Assembly (NCBI GenBank): GCA_021152555.1
Contig: JAGKVE010000006.1
Coordinates: forward strand, 62,001 to 126,000
From: Bacteroidia bacterium
GTDB lineage: Bacteria; Bacteroidota; Bacteroidia; Bacteroidales; Paludibacteraceae
Length of the DNA: 64,000 nucleotides
Reading direction: 5' to 3'
The notes under the pieces: generated by a model
The model's input: the letters and a program-made list of their open reading frames with translations, nothing else
Databases searched by the model: none
What the model was told of the DNA's origin: nothing
Shown: piece by piece, positions 1 through 8,637 of the stretch
Layout of the letters: the number at the start of each line of letters is the position of its first letter
Position numbering within the stretch: position 1 is the stretch's first letter
Translations under genes and position numbers: made by a program

Positions 1-2
1 TT

Positions 3-983
3 CTTCAGGCTATTTTGGCTAAAGACATCTTCCAAGATGTAGCGTCTATATATGTAGAAAAGAATGAAAAAAACGAGGTGTCGGTTCAGATAATAGGTGA
101 TGAGTATGTATATGGCACCAATTATATAATAGAGCCTGTGTATGTATATAGACCGGTAATATACGATTGGTTCTGGAGCCCCGCTTGGTACGCATGGACA
201 TCTCCTTGGTATTGGGGATATTGGCCAGGTTGGTGGTATGCACATAATTGTTGGGCACATGATTGGTATTGGCATCACTGCTATGCTTTCCATCATCACC
301 ACCATTATTGCTCATTCCGCCCTGGACGCACAGTTCGCCATGGGTATCAGGAGTTGCACAGTACTGTAGGACGTAGAGATTATGCAGTAGTCCATCCGGA
401 TAATTCGTTCGCACGTCGAAATCGTGGGATGACCAATGCACGAGAGATTAGAAACACCTCAAGTGTTCGTCCCACCCGCACTGCAGGCATTGAACGCAGT
501 GCAGCAAATGGACATGTTCGCTCTTTTGGTAGTGAACGGTTAGCGAACAATCGTACATTTGGTAGTACAAACACAGCAGTAAGCCGTAGCACGTCACCTA
601 ATACGGCTACGCGCGGCGCAAGCAACACAAATGCAACAACGCGTACAGCCAGAGTAACAACTACGCAATCAGCGAGTTCTATCAACCGCAGTACGAATGT
701 AGCGAAACGCAGTACAAGTACTGTAAGTCGTAGTACAAGCGCTACCAATCGCAGCTCAAGTACGTCAAGTCGGACTTCTAATGCTACAAGCCGTAGCTCT
801 GTAACTCGGTCAACTAGTGTAAATGCTCCATCTCGTAGTAGTTCCGGCAGTAGCCGCTCTAGTGGAGGTACATATTCAGGAGGCAGCCGTTCTGGTGGAA
901 GTACCTATTCGGGAGGAGGTTATAGTGGGGGAAGCCGTGGTGGAGGAAGTTCTTCCGCTGGCGGAGGACGCTCTAGCAGATAA
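3..983 (+). CDS. Trp/Tyr/His-rich, Ser/Arg/Gly-rich surface-like protein (5' end outside window)
   Basis: The reading frame is open from the left edge of the window with no ATG, so the true start lies upstream; about 326 residues are visible. After a short charged segment comes a block very rich in Trp, Tyr and His (roughly residues 45-100, including a run of five His). The rest is a long low-complexity tail of Ser, Thr, Arg and Asn that turns into Ser-Gly-Gly-Tyr/Arg repeats. Proteins with an aromatic/His block and a Gly/Ser tail occur in Bacteroidales and are often exported, but the visible part has no catalytic motif. The signal peptide, if any, is outside the window. Function unknown. The gene ends at a strong hairpin shared with the convergent aspA. 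Confidence 0.6.
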   Translation, partial: LQAILAKDIFQDVASIYVEKNEKNEVSVQIIGDEYVYGTNYIIEPVYVYRPVIYDWFWSPAWYAWTSPWYWGYWPGWWYAHNCWAHDWYWHHCYAFHHHHHYCSFRPGRTVRHGYQELHSTVGRRDYAVVHPDNSFARRNRGMTNAREIRNTSSVRPTRTAGIERSAANGHVRSFGSERLANNRTFGSTNTAVSRSTSPNTATRGASNTNATTRTARVTTTQSASSINRSTNVAKRSTSTVSRSTSATNRSSSTSSRTSNATSRSSVTRSTSVNAPSRSSSGSSRSSGGTYSGGSRSGGSTYSGGGYSGGSRGGGSSSAGGGRSSR

Positions 984-988
984 ATATA

Positions 989-1020
989 AAAAGGTGGTCA
1001 TTTCATACTGACCACCTTTT
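989..1020. terminator. bidirectional intrinsic terminator
   Basis: A perfect 12-bp stem (989-1000 with 1009-1020) closes an 8-nt loop. It has A-runs on the left and T-runs on the right, so it can terminate both the plus-strand gene ending at 983 and aspA ending at 1038 on the minus strand. Confidence 0.9.
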
Positions 1021-1037
1021 TATTATCATATTTCGCT

Positions 1038-2429
1038 TTAATGCGCTGTCAGCATATTAGCAGGATTTAGGATTTTATCCAATTGCTCTTTAGTCATAAG
1101 TCCATGCTCAAGAACGAGGTTATAAACGCTTTTCCCTGTTTCCAAAGCTTCTTTGGCGATTTTTGTAGATGCTTTATAACCGATAATTGGATTAAGAGCC
1201 GTAACTATTCCGATGGAGTGCTTAACAGTCTCAAGATTATGTTCACGGTTGATAGTTATACCATCAATACATTTTTCACGCAGAATAGCCATGACGTTGC
1301 ATAACCATGTTATTGACTCAAAAATACATTCTGTAATAATGGGTTCCATTACATTGAGTTGTAACTGGCCGGCCTCCGCAGCATAAGTAACAGTAGTATC
1401 GTTTCCGATAACCTTAAAACAAACTTGATTGGTAACTTCAGGGATGACGGGATTGACCTTACCGGGCATAATAGAACTACCAGGAGCCATAGGTGGGAGA
1501 TTAATCTCATGTAATCCACAACGTGGACCTGATGCCATTAAGCGCAAGTCATTGCATATTTTACTTAGTTTTACAGCCAAACGTTTGAGTGCTGCCGAAT
1601 AACTGACATATGCTCCTGTATCAGGTGTGGCCTCAACAAGATCACTTGCCAGAACAAAAGGTTCTCCTGTTAATTCGCGCATCTTTTTGATGCATAATTC
1701 AGCGTACCCGGCTCTGGCATTAAGTCCGGTTCCGATAGCGGTACCACCCATATTTATTTCGTAAAGCAGGTTGACATTGCGTTCCAGATTTGAAACTTCT
1801 TCCTCAAGGTTATTGGCAAATGCGTGGAACTCCTGGCCGCTTGTCATAGGGACAGCGTCTTGCAATTGCGTACGTCCCATCTTAATCGAATCTTTGAATT
1901 CGTCGCCTTTAGCGCGAAGGGAGGATATAAGTTTTTTTAACTCTTCTTCGAGGCCGCGATTGGTGCGAATAAAAGCATATCTGAACGCGGAAGGGTACGC
2001 ATCATTAGTGCTTTGTGCACAATTAACATGGTCATTGGGAGAACAGTATTGGTATTCGCCACGTTGATGTCCCATAAGTTCAAGTGCACGATTTGCGATG
2101 ACCTCATTGGCATTCATATTTACCGTAGTTCCGGCACCTCCCTGAACCATGTCTGTCGGGAACTGATCATGCATTTTACCATCTATAATCTCACGGCATG
2201 CTTGAGCGATGGCAGTATATATATCGTTGTCGATAACACCTAGTTCATGGTTCGCCTCCACAGCGGCTAGTTTGATATATGCCATAGCAATTATGTACTC
2301 CGGAAAATCAGACATCTTGAGATTCGATATCCGGTAGTTGTTAATTCCCCGTTGGGTTTGTATGCCATAGTAGGCGTCTGCAGGCACCTGTAGTTCACCC
2401 AGCAAATCTGATTCGATTCGATATTTCAT
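1038..2429 (-). CDS. aspA: aspartate ammonia-lyase
   Basis: This 463-residue protein belongs to the aspartase/fumarase superfamily. It interconverts L-aspartate with fumarate and ammonia in the cytoplasm, which feeds fumarate to anaerobic respiration or the succinate pathway. The family signature GSSIMPGKVNP is at residues 317-327, with the catalytic Ser in the flexible loop, and the TxxSTNDAYPSA-type substrate segment lies near 139-148. The N-terminus (RIESDLLGELQVP) favours aspartase over class II fumarase. It starts one base past the ftsY stop codon, so it is probably the last gene of the minus-strand unit, and it ends at the 989-1020 terminator. Confidence 0.93.
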   Translation of the reverse strand: MKYRIESDLLGELQVPADAYYGIQTQRGINNYRISNLKMSDFPEYIIAMAYIKLAAVEANHELGVIDNDIYTAIAQACREIIDGKMHDQFPTDMVQGGAGTTVNMNANEVIANRALELMGHQRGEYQYCSPNDHVNCAQSTNDAYPSAFRYAFIRTNRGLEEELKKLISSLRAKGDEFKDSIKMGRTQLQDAVPMTSGQEFHAFANNLEEEVSNLERNVNLLYEINMGGTAIGTGLNARAGYAELCIKKMRELTGEPFVLASDLVEATPDTGAYVSYSAALKRLAVKLSKICNDLRLMASGPRCGLHEINLPPMAPGSSIMPGKVNPVIPEVTNQVCFKVIGNDTTVTYAAEAGQLQLNVMEPIITECIFESITWLCNVMAILREKCIDGITINREHNLETVKHSIGIVTALNPIIGYKASTKIAKEALETGKSVYNLVLEHGLMTKEQLDKILNPANMLTAH

Positions 2430-2430
2430 A

Positions 2431-3387
2431 TTATAGTTTTGTTAAAAGTGATTTTACAAATTCTACGCGGTTAAAACACTGCAAATCAGTCATTTGCTCT
2501 CCGAGACCAATGTATTTTACCGGGATTTTAAATTGATCACTAATGCCAATAACCACACCGCCTTTTGCGGTTCCATCCAATTTTGTTATTGCAAGAGATG
2601 ATACTTGTGTGGCTGCCGTGAATTGCCGTGCCTGCTCAAATGCATTTTGTCCTGTAGAACCGTCTAATACTAACATTACATCGTGCGGTGCGTCTGGTAT
2701 TACCTTTTGCATCACATTCTTAATTTTAGTCAATTCATTCATTAGGTTGATTTTGTTGTGTAGCCGTCCTGCTGTATCAATAAGTACAACGTCTGCATCA
2801 TTGGCTTTTGCAGATTGTAATGTATCAAAGGCGACTGATGCCGGATCCGAACCCTGCTGCTGTCTAATAACGGGCACGCCAACCCGTTCTCCCCAAATAC
2901 ATAATTGTTCAACTGCAGCCGCACGGAATGTATCCGCAGCCCCGAGATACACTTTTTTACCTGCAGTTTTGTATTGATGCGCCAATTTGCCAATGGTAGT
3001 TGTTTTTCCAACACCATTTACTCCAACAACCATAATAACATATGGTTTATAAGGAAGAGGTGCACTGAAATCCAACACTTCTTCCACATTGTTTTCTTGC
3101 AGAAGTGTAGCAATCTCGTCTATCAGTAAATTATTTAATTCATCTGTGCTTATATATTTATCCCGCTTAACGCGTTGTTGTACGCGTTCAATAATGCGGA
3201 GCGTTGTTTCAACGCCAACGTCAGAGGTTATTAGAGCTTCTTCCAAATTATCAAGCACATCATCATCAATGGTGGATTTGCCGGCAATAGCATGACCAAT
3301 CTTACTTAGAACAGACTCTTTGCTTTTTTCCAACCCCTTATCCAGTGTCTCTTTTTTTTGTTTGTTAAATAATCCGAAAAATGCCAT
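2431..3387 (-). CDS. ftsY: signal recognition particle receptor FtsY
   Basis: FtsY is the membrane-associated GTPase that docks SRP-ribosome complexes at the Sec translocon. The 318-residue protein has a short N-terminal segment with no long acidic A-domain, an NG-domain helical bundle (about 20-100) and the GTPase domain. The P-loop GVNGVGKTTT is at 122-131, the DTAGRLHNK switch and the TKLDGTAKGG closing motif follow. The short A-domain is usual for Bacteroidota. It starts 3 bp after the YggS-HAD stop. Confidence 0.96.
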   Translation of the reverse strand: MAFFGLFNKQKKETLDKGLEKSKESVLSKIGHAIAGKSTIDDDVLDNLEEALITSDVGVETTLRIIERVQQRVKRDKYISTDELNNLLIDEIATLLQENNVEEVLDFSAPLPYKPYVIMVVGVNGVGKTTTIGKLAHQYKTAGKKVYLGAADTFRAAAVEQLCIWGERVGVPVIRQQQGSDPASVAFDTLQSAKANDADVVLIDTAGRLHNKINLMNELTKIKNVMQKVIPDAPHDVMLVLDGSTGQNAFEQARQFTAATQVSSLAITKLDGTAKGGVVIGISDQFKIPVKYIGLGEQMTDLQCFNRVEFVKSLLTKL

Positions 3388-3390
3388 ATA

Positions 3391-4713
3391 TTATTGATTT
3401 TTTATAGTTTTCTGCAAAAATTCTACTAAAACTTTCATATTCGGTAATACGCAGTCAGCTCCTTCTGCCAGTAGTTCAGAGTCTGGTAATGGTCCTGTGT
3501 TTACTGCGATAGTAAACAGCCCAGCAGCCTTTCCGGCACGTACACCTAAAGGAGCATTTTCAACCACAAAACATTCCTCTTTTTTGAATCCGGAGCGCTC
3601 CCATGCTTTTATATATGGTTCTGGACTAGGCTTGCCTTGCGTTACATCATATGCTGAGATAACACCCGAAAAAACGTCAGGGAAAGTAGTATTAAGGTTG
3701 TCTAACAAAGATCGTTGTCCAGAGCCTGTAACTACCCAGCATTGTATATTGTTATTGTGTAAAAAGGTGAGCACGTCACGTATATTCGGAATGAGTTCCG
3801 GTAATTTCCCGCCTGTTAATTGATTGAAATAGCGAGATTTTGCTTTGTAAATTTTCTCGCAATCATCATCATTACCTCCGGCTTCGCGAATGACGGAAGA
3901 GCCAGTACGTCCTTCATTACGGTATACTTGTTTTTCCGAGAAGGGGAAACCATATTCAGTCATAGCTAACACCCACGATTTAGCGTGATATGGCATGGAA
4001 TCAAATAACACTCCATCTTGGTCGAAAAAAACAGCTTTTAACTTATATGAATAATTCCGCTCGCCAAAGATAGAAGACCCGATACGAACCATTGTGCTAC
4101 CACATTCAATAGCGATTTGGTAATCATCGCTCATACCCATGGAGAGATTTACCATTGGGACATTCACCATATGACCATTTATTTGGTCATATAGTGTTTT
4201 GGTCATTGTAAAACACCTCCTGATTTCTGTCTCGTCGTCCGTATTAGTTGCCATAGCCATAAGGCCCTTCACGCAAACGTGAGAGAAATTTGCCATTTGA
4301 CCATTTCCCATTAGACTATTTAACTCCTCGGGCGTAAAACCTGATTTGGTAGTTTCGCGCGCCACATGCACCTCCAGTAGAACATCCTGGACGAAACCCT
4401 GCTTGAGTGCCTCATCGTTAATGGCTTTGAGCAGGTGCTCCGAATCCACGGAATGAATGAGGTAGGGGCGGAGCTTTAAGAGGTCGCGTACCTTGTTAGT
4501 CTGGAGGTGACCGATGAAGTGCCAGTGGATATCCGCGGGCAGGAGAGGCATCTTCGCCTTGAGCTCCTGTACGCGGCTCTCGCCGAAATGGCGTTCGCCG
4601 GCGTTGTACGCCTCGCGGATCTCTTCCACGGACTGGAACTTACTGACGCAGACCAGCCTCACGTGCGCAGGTATGTGCTTGCGCACGTTCCTTATGTTAT
4701 TAGCTATCAGCAT
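3391..4713 (-). CDS. fusion: YggS-type PLP protein + HAD-superfamily hydrolase
   Basis: One continuous 440-codon frame encodes two normally separate proteins. Residues 1-222 are a complete YggS/PROSC PLP-binding homeostasis protein, with the PLP Lys at K25 in VCVSKFQ, HFIGHLQ near 65-71 and the closing GSTMVRIGSSIFGERNYS. Residues 225-440 are a beta-phosphoglucomutase-like HAD hydrolase, with the nucleophile motif DQDGV (D231, D233) and TGSGQR and GKPSPEPY further on. There is no linker: YggS normally ends at the point where the HAD begins. YggS tunes cellular PLP; the HAD substrate cannot be predicted. Residues 133-143 and 179-190 are encoded by AAATGG-like repetitive DNA that looks inserted. 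The start is 1 bp past the glsB stop. Confidence 0.85.
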   Translation of the reverse strand: MLIANNIRNVRKHIPAHVRLVCVSKFQSVEEIREAYNAGERHFGESRVQELKAKMPLLPADIHWHFIGHLQTNKVRDLLKLRPYLIHSVDSEHLLKAINDEALKQGFVQDVLLEVHVARETTKSGFTPEELNSLMGNGQMANFSHVCVKGLMAMATNTDDETEIRRCFTMTKTLYDQINGHMVNVPMVNLSMGMSDDYQIAIECGSTMVRIGSSIFGERNYSYKLKAVFFDQDGVLFDSMPYHAKSWVLAMTEYGFPFSEKQVYRNEGRTGSSVIREAGGNDDDCEKIYKAKSRYFNQLTGGKLPELIPNIRDVLTFLHNNNIQCWVVTGSGQRSLLDNLNTTFPDVFSGVISAYDVTQGKPSPEPYIKAWERSGFKKEECFVVENAPLGVRAGKAAGLFTIAVNTGPLPDSELLAEGADCVLPNMKVLVEFLQKTIKNQ

Positions 4714-5652
4714 TCAGTTTTTAGCATTCAGTTTAAGCCACTGTATGTAGGGTGTGATATAGCGTTCTTTTTTCTCCGGATAAACGGATTCAAGGTCCAC
4801 CATGATTCCTGTCTCATAGACGTTCGCCAGTTCGTCATTGACGGCATTGCCGAAGAACTGAAGATCGTTGGTAAGGTTGAGGTAAGCCGAGAACATAGGC
4901 GGAATAACCGCTCCCAGCTCGTGTACCGCGTGCTGGAGGAGGTGGTAATTCTCCTGTTTGTCCGTCCCCTTGAAAGGCGTGTCGATGGACAGAATGGGCA
5001 GTTTGTTGTACGGTTCAAAGAGTCCTTCTTCGCCTTTGTGGTAATGGTTGAGATAGTTGTAGATGAGTTCCCGGGCTGTCTCATTGTAGTCGGGATAGAT
5101 GGTGACCTTCCCGATCATCCACCTGATGTCGGGGTTATTGTGCATGAGAGCACCAATACCATCCCAGATGTTATCCAGCGCAAAGAGTGCTTTCACTCCC
5201 ATCTCCCGCTTTTGATATATTGGTTGTACGAAAGCCCGTCCGAACTCAATGGTGTTGGGCAGGTAGTCGCGTATGAAACGTTCCGAATAGTGGAAGAGGT
5301 GGGCGGAAGTGATGAAAGGCTGTCCGTCCTTTATCTCCGCTTCGTGCCCCAAGAGGTATCGGTAACCGCCGATAATCTGTTGGTTGGTAGGATCCCAGAC
5401 GATGAGTTGGTGGTATGGCTTAGGCATGGTATCCATCTCATCGATGTCCATTTCCAAACCGGTGGCTCCTCCTCCATTGCGGTAACTGATTTCCCGCAAA
5501 CGCGCAATCTCCCTCATCACATTCGGGCACTCATGCGCGGTGATATCATAAATGAGGTTGTCCGCTTTGTTGGAAGGGCGTAAGAGATGACCCTCCAGTT
5601 CTCGTAACAAAAGTGATGTCTCAACGGGTGGTATGATTGGTTGCATAGACAA
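4714..5652 (-). CDS. glsB: GNAT-fold N-acyltransferase, GlsB-like (glycine lipid synthesis)
   Basis: The 312-residue protein has the acetyltransferase-5/OlsB-like fold: PNVMREIARLREISYR followed by GGATGLEMDIDEMD in the N-terminal half, then QIIGGYRYL and TIEFGRAFVQP. It matches the Bacteroides thetaiotaomicron GlsB family, which N-acylates glycine in glycine-lipid synthesis; family assignment is from remembered sequence and the partner gene. It overlaps the 3' end of the acyltransferase gene glsA by 32 bp, so the second Met (5646) is a possible alternative start. The 3' end and the downstream junction (about 4695-4735) contain repeated CAGCATTCAGTTT-like sequence. Confidence 0.8.
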   Translation of the reverse strand: MSMQPIIPPVETSLLLRELEGHLLRPSNKADNLIYDITAHECPNVMREIARLREISYRNGGGATGLEMDIDEMDTMPKPYHQLIVWDPTNQQIIGGYRYLLGHEAEIKDGQPFITSAHLFHYSERFIRDYLPNTIEFGRAFVQPIYQKREMGVKALFALDNIWDGIGALMHNNPDIRWMIGKVTIYPDYNETARELIYNYLNHYHKGEEGLFEPYNKLPILSIDTPFKGTDKQENYHLLQHAVHELGAVIPPMFSAYLNLTNDLQFFGNAVNDELANVYETGIMVDLESVYPEKKERYITPYIQWLKLNAKN

Positions 5653-6463
5653 TGGATTTTACGTATTGGGCCCACTCTTTGGGCGTTTTGGTACTATCAA
5701 AAGTGGTGTAGGATATGTGCGGCAGTACATGCACCTTGAAGTGTTTTCCGTGTGCGCCGTACATTTCATCCACTAAATATAACATTTCAATATTAAGTTT
5801 GATATGCAGCAATTTGCGGATATATGCAAGAGCGTAGAAGAAGCAGCTGTTATGTCCTTCAAAGTAAATAGGTACAATATCGCGCTTGTATTCTCTTGCC
5901 CTCTGTATGAAATTCTTCTGCCATTCCATGTCACATATTTGCCATTTTCCATTGATTCGTTGCAGTCTGCTGCATGCACCGGCAGGAAATGTCAGGACAT
6001 CTGTGCCGGATTCCCACATTCGCTGTTGCTCTGCAACTTGACCTCTACTTAATTTACCGACTTTACTTACAGGAGCCCATAAATCAGCAATCGGTTCCAT
6101 GTGCATTAGCAAATCATTGACAATGACTTTTAGCTGTTGATTGGATGATTCGCGACTCTCATGAATCATTTGCGCAATAATCATTCCATCTAATCCTCCA
6201 AGAGGGTGGTTAGAAACAAAGATAACAGGTTTACCGTCTGTAGGAATATTTTGTGTACCTTCAATAGAAGCGGAACACCCGAGTTCTTCCGTTATAACCA
6301 GATTAATGAAATCATAGTCACGTTCAGTCGTATGCGCTTGTAAAAAAGCATTCATCTGTTTAACATGTGTTATATGCTCCAGATACCGAATAATGAAATC
6401 CGGTACATGTGCATTTGGAACCTTGCTTTTTATAATTGCACGTATGTCCAACTGAAGAGCCAT
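5621..6463 (-). CDS. glsA: lysophospholipid acyltransferase-like protein, GlsA-like
   Basis: This is a 280-residue PlsC-superfamily O-acyltransferase. The catalytic segment is NHPLGGLDG, the HX5D variant typical of hemolysin-like/GlsA proteins rather than strict HX4D, and the substrate-binding motif is TFPAGACSR. In B. thetaiotaomicron the GlsA/GlsB pair makes O- and N-acylated glycine lipids; the head-to-tail overlap with the GlsB-like gene supports that pairing here. It acts at the inner membrane. Its start shares one base with the DUF4494 stop (TAATG), so translation is probably coupled. Confidence 0.82.
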   Translation of the reverse strand: MALQLDIRAIIKSKVPNAHVPDFIIRYLEHITHVKQMNAFLQAHTTERDYDFINLVITEELGCSASIEGTQNIPTDGKPVIFVSNHPLGGLDGMIIAQMIHESRESSNQQLKVIVNDLLMHMEPIADLWAPVSKVGKLSRGQVAEQQRMWESGTDVLTFPAGACSRLQRINGKWQICDMEWQKNFIQRAREYKRDIVPIYFEGHNSCFFYALAYIRKLLHIKLNIEMLYLVDEMYGAHGKHFKVHVLPHISYTTFDSTKTPKEWAQYVKSIVYATNHTTR

Positions 6464-6879
6464 TATTGTACAGCGTGTAAAATGTCCATTACTTGGGTCT
6501 TAGCAATAGATATCATTTCGCAATCATAAGAGTTCATCGCTTGCTTAAGGGCAAATACGGCATCATCCAGAGTGTTTGCCTGCACGAGTACAGAAACGTT
6601 CTTTCGAGTTTCTTTTTCTCCGTCAATGGTAATCATCTCTACGCGTGCTTTATACCAGTATTCACTACCTTCGTTCGGAAAAATTTCAAAGAATTGAGAA
6701 CGTTTACAAGTCTGTACTTCGCAATCACCGAATATGAACGGTTTGATTTCGTTCATTAAACAATTTTCTGCATCAGCAAAACTGACGGCTCCATCCACTA
6801 AATAAATCTCCTTTACGCTGTTAGGATTGTCCTCTCCTGTTTGGCGTTCATACTTAACTTTAATTTCGTGAAAAACCAT
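6463..6879 (-). CDS. DUF4494 family protein
   Basis: This small soluble protein of 138 residues is of the Bacteroidota-restricted DUF4494 family, recognised from an N-terminal EIKVKYERQ segment, YLVDGAVSFADAE, the central YWYKARVEMITIDGEKE and VLVQANTLDDA. Function is unknown. In other Bacteroidales this family also lies near YggS genes (recalled, not checked). It is the first gene of the minus-strand unit that continues into glsA. Confidence 0.75.
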   Translation of the reverse strand: MVFHEIKVKYERQTGEDNPNSVKEIYLVDGAVSFADAENCLMNEIKPFIFGDCEVQTCKRSQFFEIFPNEGSEYWYKARVEMITIDGEKETRKNVSVLVQANTLDDAVFALKQAMNSYDCEMISIAKTQVMDILHAVQ

Positions 6880-7176
6880 ATTTATTATAATTTAAAAATA
6901 CTACTGATGCGTCAACTTAAGTGACTTACTATGTATATTGTTTATATTCAGCAACTTATGAATATATTCAGACTTTTCGATTTGAATAATATATGTTGTT
7001 TATGTTTATGTCTTTTGAATGATTTAACTCGAAGAGTTGGGGAATTGGTGGTAAAAACTATTTAAAAATATATTTTTAAGGAGTTTTTAGCAGTAATTGA
7101 CACAAAAAACAAAGTTTTTAATCATTCAAAAGTGTTTTGTCTGTTTTTTTCTTAAAGTTATCGCATCAGTATTAAT
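6880..7176. other. A+T-rich intergenic region
   Basis: No gene and no clear TAnnTTTG promoter were seen. It contains a perfect 18-bp A/T palindrome at 7062-7079 and a short ACTC-GAA-GAGT hairpin near 7028. It should contain the promoter of the DUF4494 unit and the end of the PafA-like transcript, but neither could be placed. Confidence 0.4.
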
Positions 7177-8637
7177 TTAAAAAATCAAATCAGCTACATT
7201 AGTGGCATCCAGTTTCTCTTGTGGCATAGGGCGTATTGTCCCACTCCAGAGCATTATAGGCGATGTCGGTTTATCATCAATGACATTGTCGATAGGACGA
7301 TAATCATCGCGCATTAGTTGCCATCCCGGTTGTAATAGGAAAGTTACATCCCCTGAGTGCTTTTTGTTGAGCGTTGTACACAGCATAGGATAACGTATTG
7401 CTTCATATCCGGGCATTGCAATTTGCACGCCTTCGAAATCCATCAGGAAATTGGCAACCTGACGTTGCAATGTCTCTAAATTCAAACGTTTCTGCTCAAT
7501 GAGCGTCCGATTGAGATATATAGACTGACCATAACTACCATCTACCCATCGCTCATGTCCGTATAATGCCATTAAGTATGTGCCAGTCAAAGCTGCCGCT
7601 TTGTCAGTACTAAATCTTTGTACCGGCATATGAATATCACTTAATGTTTGCGCGTCAGTACCGAGTACCGGACGTCCTACAATCATTATCTGGTAGTTGG
7701 TATGACCGATACGTTTATCTAATTGCTCCATAAGGAAACCTATGTCTTGATTGAGACGAAGGTATAAATCCTCGTGCTCTGCACTGGCAATGCGGTCTGA
7801 TTGCGCAGCCGGACTGATAGTGGTTAGTTGCAACATCAGCATATCCGGTGTGGCATCCATCCCCATGTGTTCTGCTTTTTGAATGGCTAATGCCAACTCT
7901 ACTACTAACGAGTTGGCCTCCGGTGCATGGTGCAAAATCTTTCCAACCTCATAAGAAAACCCCTTTTTTCTTTCTTCAGGAGTTGGAGCTGCATATGCAG
8001 GAATGTCTAACCGTGGTGTCCATTGGCGTGCTGCCAGTTGACTGATACGCCCATTTTCATTCTGTTCGTAAGCAGCGGAAGGAAGACCCTCTGAATATGC
8101 AGCAGTAGCTACCCATTTCAAACTATCACTATCTAACCAACAACAAGCATTTGCGGCATGTCCGGCCAGGATAACAGCCGTTTCTGGATTGAGGCCAATA
8201 GCATATATCTTTGTATTCGGATACAATAGACGCATTCTATCCGTTATAGTTTGTGAGAGTAGTGACTTTGGAGATAATTGCATATAGGTGCCAATCCCAT
8301 GCACTTCCGAATCTTCCAGCATTGCATGCAGTCTTCTGTCACGACGCACAAAATAGTAATCCATAGAATACCCATGCCTATCCGGTGTGACACCAGTCAT
8401 CAATGTTGCTGTTGTCTCATTCCCCCCGTAAACCAAATGCGGATAATCTATAGTTGTTTGAAAAGCTTCTTCGCTCATAGTACGGAGTCCTCCTTGTTGC
8501 CAATAAGGGCGTAAAAGATTCAAGTCTTCCGAGGTCATACCGTCTACAACGGCAACAACCGTTAAACGCGGAATAGCATAAATGATAGATGTTATAATGC
8601 AGGTAATCAGCGTACTATATAAACGAGTCTTGCGCAT
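7177..8637 (-). CDS. PafA-like alkaline-phosphatase-superfamily protein, probably inactive
   Basis: 486 residues from the ATG at 8637. An upstream in-frame ATG at 8775 would give 46 implausible residues inside the preceding gene, whereas 8637 gives a signal-peptide-like N-terminus (RKTRLYSTLITCIITSIIYA). The fold resembles Bacteroidota periplasmic PafA: VVAVVDGMTSEDL (first metal Asp), GGNETTATLMTGVTPDRHG (nucleophile Thr region) and DLYLRLNQDIGFLMEQLDKRIG. The two later metal-binding motifs of PafA, a TD(Y)xGH segment and TADHG, are absent; the equivalent positions read LTTISPAAQSD and VGRPVLGTD. It is therefore probably a pseudoenzyme. It overlaps the DUF4105 gene by 31 bp and is the last gene of the nusB unit. 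Confidence 0.72.
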   Translation of the reverse strand: MRKTRLYSTLITCIITSIIYAIPRLTVVAVVDGMTSEDLNLLRPYWQQGGLRTMSEEAFQTTIDYPHLVYGGNETTATLMTGVTPDRHGYSMDYYFVRRDRRLHAMLEDSEVHGIGTYMQLSPKSLLSQTITDRMRLLYPNTKIYAIGLNPETAVILAGHAANACCWLDSDSLKWVATAAYSEGLPSAAYEQNENGRISQLAARQWTPRLDIPAYAAPTPEERKKGFSYEVGKILHHAPEANSLVVELALAIQKAEHMGMDATPDMLMLQLTTISPAAQSDRIASAEHEDLYLRLNQDIGFLMEQLDKRIGHTNYQIMIVGRPVLGTDAQTLSDIHMPVQRFSTDKAAALTGTYLMALYGHERWVDGSYGQSIYLNRTLIEQKRLNLETLQRQVANFLMDFEGVQIAMPGYEAIRYPMLCTTLNKKHSGDVTFLLQPGWQLMRDDYRPIDNVIDDKPTSPIMLWSGTIRPMPQEKLDATNVADLIF

